A model generated the notes under the pieces. That model was given only the letters and a program-made list of their open reading frames with translations, did no database searches and was not told the DNA's origin. Made by a program: the position numbers and the translations under genes. From NCBI RefSeq assembly GCF_001514215.1, contig NZ_KQ948868.1, positions 1 to 64,000 on the forward strand: a stretch of DNA of 64,000 bases, given 5' to 3'. The DNA is from Streptomyces bungoensis. GTDB lineage: Bacteria; Actinomycetota; Actinomycetes; Streptomycetales; Streptomycetaceae. Position 1 is the stretch's first letter; each line of letters starts with the position of its first letter. Positions 18,968-26,210 of this stretch are shown in pieces.

Positions 18968-19345
18968 ATGTCCTCCGTCATCCACATCGACGTCCCCTGG
19001 CTGCTGCAGCGGCACGAGGAGGTCCTGCCCGACCAGCCCACGGTCGACGACTTCTCCGCCCTGGTCGCCGCCGTGGCCCGGCACCGGGTCGACCCGCCCC
19101 GGCTCGGCGTGGACTCCGACGCGGCCTGGCGCGCCGCCGCGCTGCTGCACACGCTCGCCGTGCTCAAGCCGCTGCCCGCCGCCAACGCCCGCTTCGCCTG
19201 CGCCACGGCCGTCGCCTACATGTTCGTCAGCGGTGCCGGCATCGACCCGCCCTACGGCGCCCTCGTGGACCTCGCCCGCGACCTGATCTCCGGCAAGACC
19301 GACGTGTACGGCGCGGCGGACCGGCTGCGTTCCTGGCAGTTGTGA
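18968..19345 (+). CDS. Doc/Fic-like toxin with degenerate active-site motif
   Basis: A 125-residue protein resembling the Doc family: D-D-F-S-A-L near 27, a helical bundle, then L-L-H-T-L-A-V-L-K-P-L-P-A-A-N-A-R-F-A where Doc has H-P-F-x-D-G-N-K-R. The catalytic His is Lys, the Phe is Leu, and Asp-Gly-Asn-Lys-Arg has become Ala-Ala-Asn-Ala-Arg, so ordinary AMP or phosphate transfer is doubtful. Related Streptomyces proteins with this N-A-R-F form are, as I recall, still annotated as toxin components. It starts three bases after the antitoxin-like gene and is certainly cotranscribed. It may be an inactive remnant or an enzyme using another chemistry. Confidence 0.7.
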   Translation: MSSVIHIDVPWLLQRHEEVLPDQPTVDDFSALVAAVARHRVDPPRLGVDSDAAWRAAALLHTLAVLKPLPAANARFACATAVAYMFVSGAGIDPPYGALVDLARDLISGKTDVYGAADRLRSWQL

Positions 19346-19844
19346 CCGCCCCGGCCGGCGGGGAAGCGGCGCGCGGCCACCGGCCGGGGAGTCCGCCCGG
19401 GGCGGGGCCGCCGGCCGAGGGGCAGGAGGAACGGGGCCGGCGGCCGGTTTCGCGCGGAGAGCTGCCCGTCCGCGCGCGGCCTTCCGAGGTGGCCGAGGCC
19501 CAGTCCACTCCCCTCGCGCGCCCCTCGGGAGCGTGCGTGGCCGTCCGGTGCGTGCGCGTTCTTCACACGGGGCGCGCGGGGACCGGAAGCCGTCGCGGAG
19601 AGCCTGCCGGGCCGGGAATTCTGACTTTCCTTCAAAGCCGTCGATGTGCCGCGACCGCCTTGTTGCGTGTGGAGAAGTTGTGCAAGGGTTGCGACACCCG
19701 TGCGGGGAGTAATCGCCGATCCTTCCTTGGCAGTTGGGGAACCGGGCCACCGGGCCGGTAGGGCACCGCCGGAATTCCCGCTCCCCGCGCGCATCCAGAG
19801 ATACGGCACCAACGCACCATTCACGCACCTAAGGAATCTCCTCA
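19346..19844 (+). other. 500-bp gene-free region upstream of the second ricin gene
   Basis: No convincing gene is present on either strand. The left half is G/C-rich and shows only frame shadows. The right half (from about 19610) is relatively A/T-rich and should contain the promoter for the gene at 19845; no confident -35/-10 pair was found. Confidence 0.5.
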
Positions 19845-21473
19845 GTGCTCACCCCCCACCCCCCTCTTCCTCCTTACCCGCCCGCGGGCGGCGATCCCGG
19901 GGAGTCCGACGAGGCCCTCACGGCCCCGCTGCGCGCCGGCTCGGACGCGGAGGCCTCCCGGTCCGCCGCCCTGCTGATGGCCCGGCACTGGCGGCCGGTG
20001 CAGGACTACGCGGTCGTCTGCCTGGCCGCGCCCGGACCCCTGGCGCACATGGTCACCGCCGCCGCCTTCCACCAGGTCCTCGGCCGGCTCGCGCTCGGCG
20101 AGCCCGCGGACGCGCTGCGGCCCCGCCTGCTGGTCGCCGTCCGGGACACGGTCGCCAACTGGTCCGCCACGGACCGGATAACGGGCGTACTGCCCGGACT
20201 GCTGAAGCCCGCCGGTGGCCGCGGCCTGCGCAACGCGAAATCCCTGATACCGGAGAACCGCGCCCTTTCCGAACGCGCATTCCACAGCCTCCCTCGCTTC
20301 GAACAGGCGCTGCTGTGGCACACCGAGGTCGAGGCCGAGCCGATAACCGTCCCCGCCGGACTGCTCGGCATGGACACCGCCGGCGCTTCGACCGCACTCG
20401 AACAGGCCCGCGACACATTCCGCGAGGGCTGTGTCCGCGCCCACCGGGAACTCGCGCCCAGCACCGACTGCCGCCACTACAACCGCCTGCTCGACGTGCC
20501 GATCCGGCGCGGCGGCGCGCTGCTGCCGGACGTCCGGCAGCACCTCGCCGGCTGCTCCTACTGCCGGCACGCGGCCGAGCAGCTGAGCCAGATCGAGGCG
20601 GGACTCGGCGTGCTGCTCGCCGAAGCGGTCCTCGGCTGGGGCGCCCGCCGCTACCTCGAGTCCCGCCCGGGCCGCAGGGGTCCCGGATCCACCGGTCCCC
20701 GCACCGCCTCCCGGCGCTCCGGGGGCGGCCGCAGACGCGGCGGCGGGAAACCCGGGCTGCTGTCCCGGGTCCCCGGGCCGGGCGGGCGCAGGCGGGCCGG
20801 CGGCGAGCCCGGCTGGTCGTCCCGGACGCTGCTCACCGGAGTCGGCGTCGCCTCGGCCGGGCTGCTGGCGACCGTCCTCGTGCTCAGCCTGCTGCCGGAC
20901 GGCGGCGACGGCACCGACCCGGTCGCCTCCACCGGCGCCCCGACCCCGCCGGCCTCCACCGCACCCCCCGGCACCGCGCGCCTGCCCTCGACCGGTCACC
21001 CGGTCCGGCTGCGCAACGCCGGCGCCGGCCTCTGCCTGGACGTCAAGGGCCGTGCCCGGGCGGGCGCGGGGGCGGTGCTCGCCGCCTGCTCCCCGGCGCC
21101 CTCCCAGCAGTGGACGTACGACGCCGACGGGCTGCTCCACAGCGGGGCCGACTCCGGCCTGTGCCTGGACTCGCACGCCGACGCCGGAGTGGTCATCCTC
21201 GGCACCTGTGCCGGCGCGGGCGCGCGGCGGGGCGACGACGTGCGCTACGACCTCACGGGGCAGGGCGAGCTGCTGCCGCGCTGGGACGACACCCTCGCGC
21301 TCGCCTCGGCCGGCGCGACCGCGGGCGCCGACATCGTCGTCAAGGTCCGCGACCACTCCACCGCCCAGCGCTGGCTGACCGACCAGCCGTCCGCGAGTCC
21401 CGGCTCCCTCTCGACAGCCGGCACCCGGCCACCCTCGGCTCGGCCGGCCCGGCTCGCGGACGCAGAGGGTTAG
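19845..21473 (+). CDS. second sigma-like, zinc-motif, membrane-anchored ricin-B protein
   Basis: A 542-residue paralogue of the gene at 3434. A sigma-region-like N-terminal part (about 30-205, including F-E-Q-A-L-L-W-H-T-E-V-E-A-E) is followed by H-L-A-G-C-S-Y-C starting at residue 233, exactly the same position as in the paralogue, and by the shared motif L-A-E-A-V-L-G-W-G-A. The linker is shorter and very basic (S-G-G-G-R-R-R-G-G-G-K), then a TM helix near 325-350 and an external ricin-B trefoil from about 386 (G-L-C-L-D-V-K, Q-Q-W, L-C-L-D-S-H, Q-R-W). GTG 19845 has AAGGA nine bases upstream. I infer the same mode of action: sugar-binding outside, sigma/anti-sigma-like module inside. No partner gene is adjacent. 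Confidence 0.75.
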   Translation: MLTPHPPLPPYPPAGGDPGESDEALTAPLRAGSDAEASRSAALLMARHWRPVQDYAVVCLAAPGPLAHMVTAAAFHQVLGRLALGEPADALRPRLLVAVRDTVANWSATDRITGVLPGLLKPAGGRGLRNAKSLIPENRALSERAFHSLPRFEQALLWHTEVEAEPITVPAGLLGMDTAGASTALEQARDTFREGCVRAHRELAPSTDCRHYNRLLDVPIRRGGALLPDVRQHLAGCSYCRHAAEQLSQIEAGLGVLLAEAVLGWGARRYLESRPGRRGPGSTGPRTASRRSGGGRRRGGGKPGLLSRVPGPGGRRRAGGEPGWSSRTLLTGVGVASAGLLATVLVLSLLPDGGDGTDPVASTGAPTPPASTAPPGTARLPSTGHPVRLRNAGAGLCLDVKGRARAGAGAVLAACSPAPSQQWTYDADGLLHSGADSGLCLDSHADAGVVILGTCAGAGARRGDDVRYDLTGQGELLPRWDDTLALASAGATAGADIVVKVRDHSTAQRWLTDQPSASPGSLSTAGTRPPSARPARLADAEG

Positions 21474-21773
21474 TTCCCGCTCCCCGAGCGCCCCGGGCGG
21501 ACCGCCGCCCGAGGCCCCCGCCCCCTCGGCCGACCGGCCTGCCGGATCGGCAGGGGGCGAGCGGCCCCGGGCAGGTCCTCCGCGGCGGCTGCCGCCGCCT
21601 CGACGTGTGTCGGAGCGGCACGTCCGTGCTCCGGCGCGGGCCGGGCCGGCCGCGGCGGGACCGGCCGGCGGGGCCGCTCGCCCCGTCGCTTCCGGGGCCG
21701 GCCCCGGCACATCGGTCACCCGCCGCCCGGACGCGCAACGGGGCGTCCGCCGTGAACCGCCGCCGGCGGCGTG
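21474..21773. other. convergent intergenic region with a palindrome
   Basis: A G/C-rich 300-bp gap between two converging genes without a credible gene. It contains the perfect 16-bp palindrome CCGGGGCCGGCCCCGG at 21692-21707 and a second GCGGCGGC/GCCGCCGC stem near 21580-21600; either could end transcription from one side. Confidence 0.4.
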
Positions 21774-22943
21774 TCAGGCGCCCGTCTCCAGGAGGTCGGA
21801 CGCGGTGACGGTGAGCGGGGTCGCGTGGCCGGAGAGCGCCAGGGTGAGGTCCAGTTCGGCGAGGAGGCTGCGGATGACGTGCTCGACGCCGGCCTGTCCG
21901 TCGAGGCCGAGCCCGTAGACGTACGGCCGCCCGAGCAGGACCGCGCGTGCGCCGAGGGCGAGGGCCTTGAAGGCGTCGTCGCCGGTGCGCACCCCGCTGT
22001 CGAACAGCACCGCGAGCCGGTCGCCGACCGCCTCGGCGACCCGGGGCAGCGCGTCGGCCGCCGCGACCGACCCGGCCACCTGCCGGCCGCCGTGGTTGGA
22101 GACCACCACCCCGTCCACCCCGGCGTCCGCGGCGAGCCGGGCGTCGTCCGGGTGCAGGATGCCCTTGAGCACGATCGGCCCGTCCCAGTGCTCGCGCAGG
22201 AAGGCGAGGTCCGGCCAGGTGTGGCCGGCGTCCCCGAACAGGCCGAGGAAGTGCAGCACCGCCGCGTTCGGGTCCTCCTGCACCGGCTTGGCCAGACCCG
22301 CACGGAACGCCGGGTCGGTGAAGTAGTTGGCGGTGCCCACCCCGTGCAGGAACGGCAGGTACGCCTGGTCCAGGTCGCGTGGCCGCCAGGACAGCAGCGG
22401 CGTGTCCAGGGTGACGACCAGCACCGAGAACCCGGCCGCCCGCGCCCGGGCGAGGAAACTCCTCGTCACCTCGCGGTCCTTGCCCCAGTACAGCTGGAAC
22501 CACCGCTCGGCGTCCCCCATGGCCTCGGCGACCTGCTCCATGGGCGTGCTGGACGCCGAGGACAGGATGTAGGGCACCCCCTGCGCCGCGGCGGCCCGGG
22601 CCGCCGCCGGCTCCGCGTCCGGATGCATGATCGACAGCACGCCCACCGGAGCCAGCGCCAGCGGCGCGGGCAGCACGCGGCCCAGCACCTCGACCGTCAG
22701 ATCGCGCTCGTGGACGTCGCGCAGCATGCGCGGCACGATCCGGCGCCGGGCGAGGGCCGCCCGGTTGGCGCGCGCGGTGCTGCCGTCGCCCGCGCACCCC
22801 GCCACATAGCCCACCGGACCGGGCCCGAGCCGGTGCTCGGCCAGCTCCTCCAGCCGCGTCAGGTCGGTGGGGAGCCGGGGCACGGCACCCGTCATCCCGT
22901 TCAGATAGATCTCGTACTGGAAGTCGCCCCAGTGCTTCGCCAT
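21774..22943 (-). CDS. FMN-dependent alpha-hydroxy-acid oxidase (lactate 2-monooxygenase-like)
   Basis: A 389-residue TIM-barrel flavoenzyme of the L-lactate dehydrogenase/glycolate oxidase family. Key segments: A-L-A-P-V-G-V for the flavin, S-S-A-S-S-T-P-M, Q-L-Y-W-G-K, V-L-K-G-I with the catalytic-region Lys, S-N-H-G-G-R-Q with the base His and substrate-binding Arg, D-S-G-V-R and G-A-R-A-V-L-L-G-R-P. It oxidises a 2-hydroxy acid to the 2-oxo acid, or to the decarboxylated acid if it is a true lactate 2-monooxygenase; the long insert around T-A-N-Y-F-T-D-P recalls the latter. ATG 22943 has GGGAGGGA upstream; no ribosome site supports a longer form. Stands alone. Confidence 0.9.
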   Translation of the reverse strand: MAKHWGDFQYEIYLNGMTGAVPRLPTDLTRLEELAEHRLGPGPVGYVAGCAGDGSTARANRAALARRRIVPRMLRDVHERDLTVEVLGRVLPAPLALAPVGVLSIMHPDAEPAAARAAAAQGVPYILSSASSTPMEQVAEAMGDAERWFQLYWGKDREVTRSFLARARAAGFSVLVVTLDTPLLSWRPRDLDQAYLPFLHGVGTANYFTDPAFRAGLAKPVQEDPNAAVLHFLGLFGDAGHTWPDLAFLREHWDGPIVLKGILHPDDARLAADAGVDGVVVSNHGGRQVAGSVAAADALPRVAEAVGDRLAVLFDSGVRTGDDAFKALALGARAVLLGRPYVYGLGLDGQAGVEHVIRSLLAELDLTLALSGHATPLTVTASDLLETGA

Positions 22944-23314
22944 CCGTCCCTCCCGCCGGTCGTCACCGCCTCGCCCCGCGGCCCGACCATACCGGCGGGT
23001 AGCGGCACCCGCGTCCTGGGGGTCCAGCGGCGCTCCGGGGGGTTTCGCAACGCGACGAGCGGAATGTTTCAGGCCTATTAAGAAGGCGGTGTTTTTCAGC
23101 CATCCGGCTGCTTCCATCGATCAAGAACCGCCCAGTTGCACGGCCGACCTGTTCGATTTCCGTGACTTCGCGCCACTGCTTCAACACGCAATGTTACCGA
23201 AAGCCGCAGGGTCGATGTGAGTTTCCCGTGGAGACTCGGCAGAGTGGCGCTCGCCGCTCCGGCGCCGACCGGCTGGAGCCCGGCACTCGTCTCTCGAGCG
23301 GAAGGATGCACACA
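22944..23314 (+). other. divergent regulatory region of the oxidase and protease-inhibitor genes
   Basis: No gene is seen here. A relatively A/T-rich section (about 23050-23240) probably holds the promoter of the strongly expressed type of gene that follows at 23315. I could not pick a reliable promoter. Confidence 0.4.
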
Positions 23315-23758
23315 ATGCGGAACACCGCGCGCTGGGCAGCGACCCTGGGCCTCACGGCCGCCGCCGTCTGCGGACCCCTGACCGGGGGCGCAGTCGCCGC
23401 ACCGGACGCCGCCCACGCCGCCCCGTCGTCGCTCTACGCGCCCTCGGCGCTGGTGCTCACCATCGGGCACGGCGACAACGCGGCCGCGGCCACCCCGGAG
23501 CGCGCCGTCACCCTGAACTGCGCCCCGTCGGCCTCCGGGACCCACCCGGCCGCGGTCCAGGCCTGCGCGGAACTGCGCGGGGTCGGAGGCGACTTCGGTG
23601 CCTTCAAGGCCCGCGACGACGTGTGGTGCACCAAGCTGTACGACCCCGTCGTCGTCACGGTCCAGGGGGTCTGGCAGGGCAAGCGCGTCTCCTACGAGCA
23701 GACCTTCGGCAACTCCTGCGTGAAGGACGCCCTCAACAGCAGCGTCTTCGCGTTCTAG
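23315..23758 (+). CDS. secreted subtilisin/trypsin inhibitor of the SSI family
   Basis: A 147-residue secreted inhibitor, the usual SSI length. The signal peptide spans about 1-35 (A-A-H-A-A-P), and the mature part begins S-S-L-Y-A-P-S-A-L-V-L-T as in other SSI proteins. Four Cys (69, 84, 105, 135) match the two conserved disulphides. The reactive loop reads W-C-T-K-L-Y-D-P, so P1 is Lys107 (SSI itself has Met), predicting strong trypsin as well as subtilisin inhibition. It ends in the family signature S-S-V-F-A-F. GGAAGG precedes the ATG at 23315 by nine bases; the ATG at 23306 lies too close to it. It probably controls secreted proteases such as that at 38067. Confidence 0.95.
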   Translation: MRNTARWAATLGLTAAAVCGPLTGGAVAAPDAAHAAPSSLYAPSALVLTIGHGDNAAAATPERAVTLNCAPSASGTHPAAVQACAELRGVGGDFGAFKARDDVWCTKLYDPVVVTVQGVWQGKRVSYEQTFGNSCVKDALNSSVFAF

Positions 23759-23764
23759 GACCGG

Positions 23765-23841
23765 GATCGCAGATGGTTCCCGCTGCGCCGGATCAGGCCC
23801 GCAACTGGGGAGTGCGGCCCCTGCGGCGGGGATCTGCGATC
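23765..23841. repeat. 10-bp inverted repeat in the 3' region of the SSI gene
   Basis: GATCGCAGAT at 23765-23774 and its reverse complement at 23832-23841 are separated by 57 bases. The first arm starts seven bases after the inhibitor's stop codon. It may form a long stem in the message or be a processing or regulatory site. Confidence 0.45.
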
Positions 23842-23895
23842 TCGCACCGGGACCGACGGGCGGAGTGGGGCCGCCCGCCGGCTCCCGGGCACACA

Positions 23896-23940
23896 GCCGC
23901 TCCCCGGACAGGCCCGTGGGGGGCCCGGCCGGGGAGCGGC
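23896..23940. terminator. bidirectional terminator between SSI and CDGSH genes
   Basis: A perfect 12-bp stem (GCCGCTCCCCGG at 23896-23907 with 23929-23940) encloses a loop with an inner GGCCC/GGGCC pairing. It lies between converging genes; on the minus strand an approach sequence rich in T is present. Confidence 0.75.
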
Positions 23941-23976
23941 GAAAAACAACCGGTTTCAACCAGCGGACCAGAGGCT

Positions 23977-24174
23977 CTAGGCCTTGCGCCGGTGGCTGGT
24001 GTCGCACCACGGGTAGCGGCGACTGCGGCGGCAGGTGCACAGGGCGACCCGGAAGCGGTCGGAGGACACGGTGCTGCCGTCCTCCAGTTCGACCTCCACG
24101 GGGCCCTCCACGAGCAGCGGCCCCGGGCGCCGCATCTGGATCCGGCGCGGCCGGTCAGCGGAGTCGTTCGGCAC
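23977..24174 (-). CDS. CDGSH-type iron-sulfur protein
   Basis: A 65-residue protein with a single CDGSH-like [2Fe-2S] site: C46-x-C48 in L-C-T-C-R-R-S and C57-D-T-S-H61, giving the three-Cys one-His ligand set. The Gly of the name motif is Thr here. The N-terminal half is a short beta-rich section. The GTG start lies inside the end of the methyltransferase gene (20-bp overlap), so it is translated with it. These proteins carry a labile cluster used in redox or Fe-S transfer; in this three-gene unit it may feed or sense electrons for the haem-oxygenase-fold enzyme. That role is inferred. Confidence 0.85.
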   Translation of the reverse strand: MPNDSADRPRRIQMRRPGPLLVEGPVEVELEDGSTVSSDRFRVALCTCRRSRRYPWCDTSHRRKA

Positions 24175-24829
24175 GGATGACCACCAGCTCTTCCTTGTCG
24201 TCGGCGGCCGACAGCAGTCCGCGCTGCCGCAGCCAGTTCTCCCGGGAGCGCAGCACCGGGCCGAAGGCGATCCAGCGCCGCCGGACCACCGCGGCCTTCA
24301 GATCCGCCTCGCGCAGCAGTTCAAGGGTGCGCTCGGGGCCGCTCAGCGCGGAGTGGACGAGCAGCAGGACGCCACCGGGCCGCAGCAGCCCGGGCGCGTC
24401 CCGGCAGATCCGGTCCAGCAGCAGCCGCCCGTCCCCGCCCGCGTCCCAGGCCCGGGCCCGCCCGCGCGGCCCGCGCCCCGCCTCGGGCGCCGGCACGTAC
24501 GGCGGGTTGGCGAGGATGAGGTCGTACGACCGGCCGCGCACCGGGCCGAAGAGGTTGCCGCGCCGGATCCGCACCGGCAGCCGGGTCAGCCACGCGTTCA
24601 GCCGCACGGTCCACACCGCCCGCCGGGAGACGTCCACCGCGGTCACCTCTGCGCCGTGGCGGGCGGCCGTCAGCGCCAGCGCACCGCTGCCGGTGCCCAC
24701 GTCCAGCACGCGCGTGCCGGGCCGGGGAGCTTCGTCCCGGAGGGCCTCGGCCAGCAGCGCCGTGTCGTCCTGGGGGGCGTACACACCCGGAAGCACCAAA
24801 GCGATCACAGGGCGCGGGTACCCGCGCAT
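24155..24829 (-). CDS. HemK2/PrmC-like class I methyltransferase
   Basis: A 224-residue SAM-dependent methyltransferase. Motif I is V-L-D-V-G-T-G-S-G-A-L-A-L near residue 42, the acidic end of strand 2 is in A-V-D-V-S, and motif IV is L-A-N-P-P-Y-V-P, the N-P-P-Y signature of enzymes that methylate amide or amino nitrogens (protein Gln or nucleobase). The family resembles HemK2/MTQ2. Its ATG at 24829 directly abuts the stop codon of the upstream redox gene, and it overlaps the CDGSH gene by 20 bp, so all three are tightly coupled. Whether the target is release factor or something specific to this unit is not known. Confidence 0.85.
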   Translation of the reverse strand: MRGYPRPVIALVLPGVYAPQDDTALLAEALRDEAPRPGTRVLDVGTGSGALALTAARHGAEVTAVDVSRRAVWTVRLNAWLTRLPVRIRRGNLFGPVRGRSYDLILANPPYVPAPEAGRGPRGRARAWDAGGDGRLLLDRICRDAPGLLRPGGVLLLVHSALSGPERTLELLREADLKAAVVRRRWIAFGPVLRSRENWLRQRGLLSAADDKEELVVIRAERLR

Positions 24830-25843
24830 TCAGGATGTATGGGTTATCTCCGCAGCAAGCGGTACACGCAGGGACGTCCGTCCCGCACGCCACTCGGAGA
24901 GCAGGCGCTGGGCCAGCCGGCCCTCCAGGTACTCGGTCGCGTCGATGCCGAACGCGACGTCGCCCGCCAGCTCCGGCTCCTCCTCGAGCAGTCCGGCGAT
25001 CACCTCGTGCCGGACCACCTGCTCGTGGACCGCGTCCGCCTCGACGTGCTCGTCGTAGAAGAACTCCGCGGCCGGCCCGGCACCCGTACGGCGCATCGCC
25101 TCGGCCAGCCGCCGTGAGCCGGGGGAGGAGGTGATCTCCACTTCGGCGAAGTGGCCCACCAGCGCCCCGCGCAGCTCGCGGTGCAGCCCGAACAGGGACA
25201 TCAGGTTGACGACCGTGAGCATCTCGGCACAGGTCGCGTTCAGGTAGCGCCCGTACGCGGTGTCCAGGCCCAGGTCGTCCATCAGGTCCGCGAACAGCCG
25301 GGCGTGCACCCGCTCGGCCCGCCCGCCGCCGAACTCGTCGTACTCCACGGCCGCCATCGCCGCCTTCGCCCGGCCCCACAGCCGCGGCAGCACCCAGGCG
25401 TGCGGGTCGGCCTCCTTCAGGTGGTACAGCGAGCGCTGCGCCGCGTACTCCCGCAGCTGCCACAGCTCGCCCTCGTCCCGCAGGAAGTGCGAGACGCCCG
25501 TGCCGTCGACCGGTTCGACCAGCAGGGCGCCGAGCGCGTCGTCGAGACTGTCGTGCCCCGGCGTGTCGGCCCGCAGCGCGGACAGGAACCGCCGCTCCAG
25601 CGCGGCCCGGACGGCCAGCAGCCCAGGGTCCCACTCGTGCCCCGGGTCGACGCCCGCGAAGCCGCGGTAGTGCAGCTCGTAGCACAGGTACAGGGCGAGC
25701 TGGAGGTCGTCGCCGTACGGGTCGGCCGTCTCGGCGTCGGCGGGGCGGGGCAGCGGGCCGTCGCCGCGCAGGTGTGCGGCGACGGCGCCGGAGAGCGGCC
25801 CGCGCGCCGGGGGCAGCTGGGGTCCTCGCGCGTGGTGGTTCAC
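24830..25843 (-). CDS. haem-oxygenase-fold iron-containing redox enzyme
   Basis: A 337-residue all-helical protein of the 'iron-containing redox enzyme' family (haem-oxygenase-like di-metal oxidase fold, CADD/TENA-like). Supporting segments are L-C-Y-E-L-H-Y-R-G-F near 50-60, E-Y-D-E-F-G-G-G near 165, and Y-D-E-H-V-E-A-D-A-V-H-E-Q near 265, each offering Glu/His/Asp pairs suitable for a two-metal centre. I choose GTG 25843; an upstream in-frame reading is possible but Pro/Arg-rich and without ribosome sites. The gene heads a three-gene unit. Relatives perform oxygen-dependent cleavages of amino acids or lipids; the substrate here cannot be told from sequence. Confidence 0.8.
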   Translation of the reverse strand: MNHHARGPQLPPARGPLSGAVAAHLRGDGPLPRPADAETADPYGDDLQLALYLCYELHYRGFAGVDPGHEWDPGLLAVRAALERRFLSALRADTPGHDSLDDALGALLVEPVDGTGVSHFLRDEGELWQLREYAAQRSLYHLKEADPHAWVLPRLWGRAKAAMAAVEYDEFGGGRAERVHARLFADLMDDLGLDTAYGRYLNATCAEMLTVVNLMSLFGLHRELRGALVGHFAEVEITSSPGSRRLAEAMRRTGAGPAAEFFYDEHVEADAVHEQVVRHEVIAGLLEEEPELAGDVAFGIDATEYLEGRLAQRLLSEWRAGRTSLRVPLAAEITHTS

Positions 25844-25955
25844 GGGCCCCGGGTACCCGCCCCCCGGGGAAACAGCGGTGATCGACCGCACGTCCGCGGG
25901 GCCCGGCGGGCCCGGCCGGGACACCCGGCGGGCGCGCCCGGCCCCGCGCGGACGT

Positions 25956-26135
25956 TCACTCGCCGTGTGCCTGCTCCTGCGCCGCGACGCTGGGAGTGAT
26001 GGTGTCCCCGGCCTCACCCTTCTCGTGCGCGGCCTTCTCGTGTGCGTCCTCGCCGCGCTTCTCCGCGTCCTCGGCCTCCCGGAACACCTCGCCCAGGGCG
26101 GTGTCGGGCCGTTCCTCGCGCTCCGCGCCGGTCAT
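25956..26135 (-). CDS. small highly charged protein, function unknown
   Basis: A 59-residue gene with a strong ribosome site (AAAGGAG five to six bases before ATG 26135). The product is M-T-G-A-E-R-E-E-R-P followed by a Glu/Asp/Lys/His-rich helical stretch with repeated A-E/H-E-K elements and the end S-V-A-A-Q-E-Q-A-H-G-E. It has no hydrophobic segment or cysteine, and is probably a disordered or coiled cytoplasmic protein. It lies downstream of the MFS gene on the same strand with 75 bp between, so readthrough is possible. No family is recognised. Confidence 0.65.
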   Translation of the reverse strand: MTGAEREERPDTALGEVFREAEDAEKRGEDAHEKAAHEKGEAGDTITPSVAAQEQAHGE

Positions 26136-26210
26136 GACGTCTCCTTTCCGTCGTGGTCGGGACTACTGCGTGTTACCCGGCGGCGCGGTCCCAAGCGTCC
26201 CGCCGGGCGG

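Noticed and set aside
19346..19844. Open frames on both strands in the gap between the toxin and the second ricin gene
   Set aside because: They lack ribosome sites, have Pro/Arg/Gly-rich composition, and the right half has an A/T-rich regulatory character.
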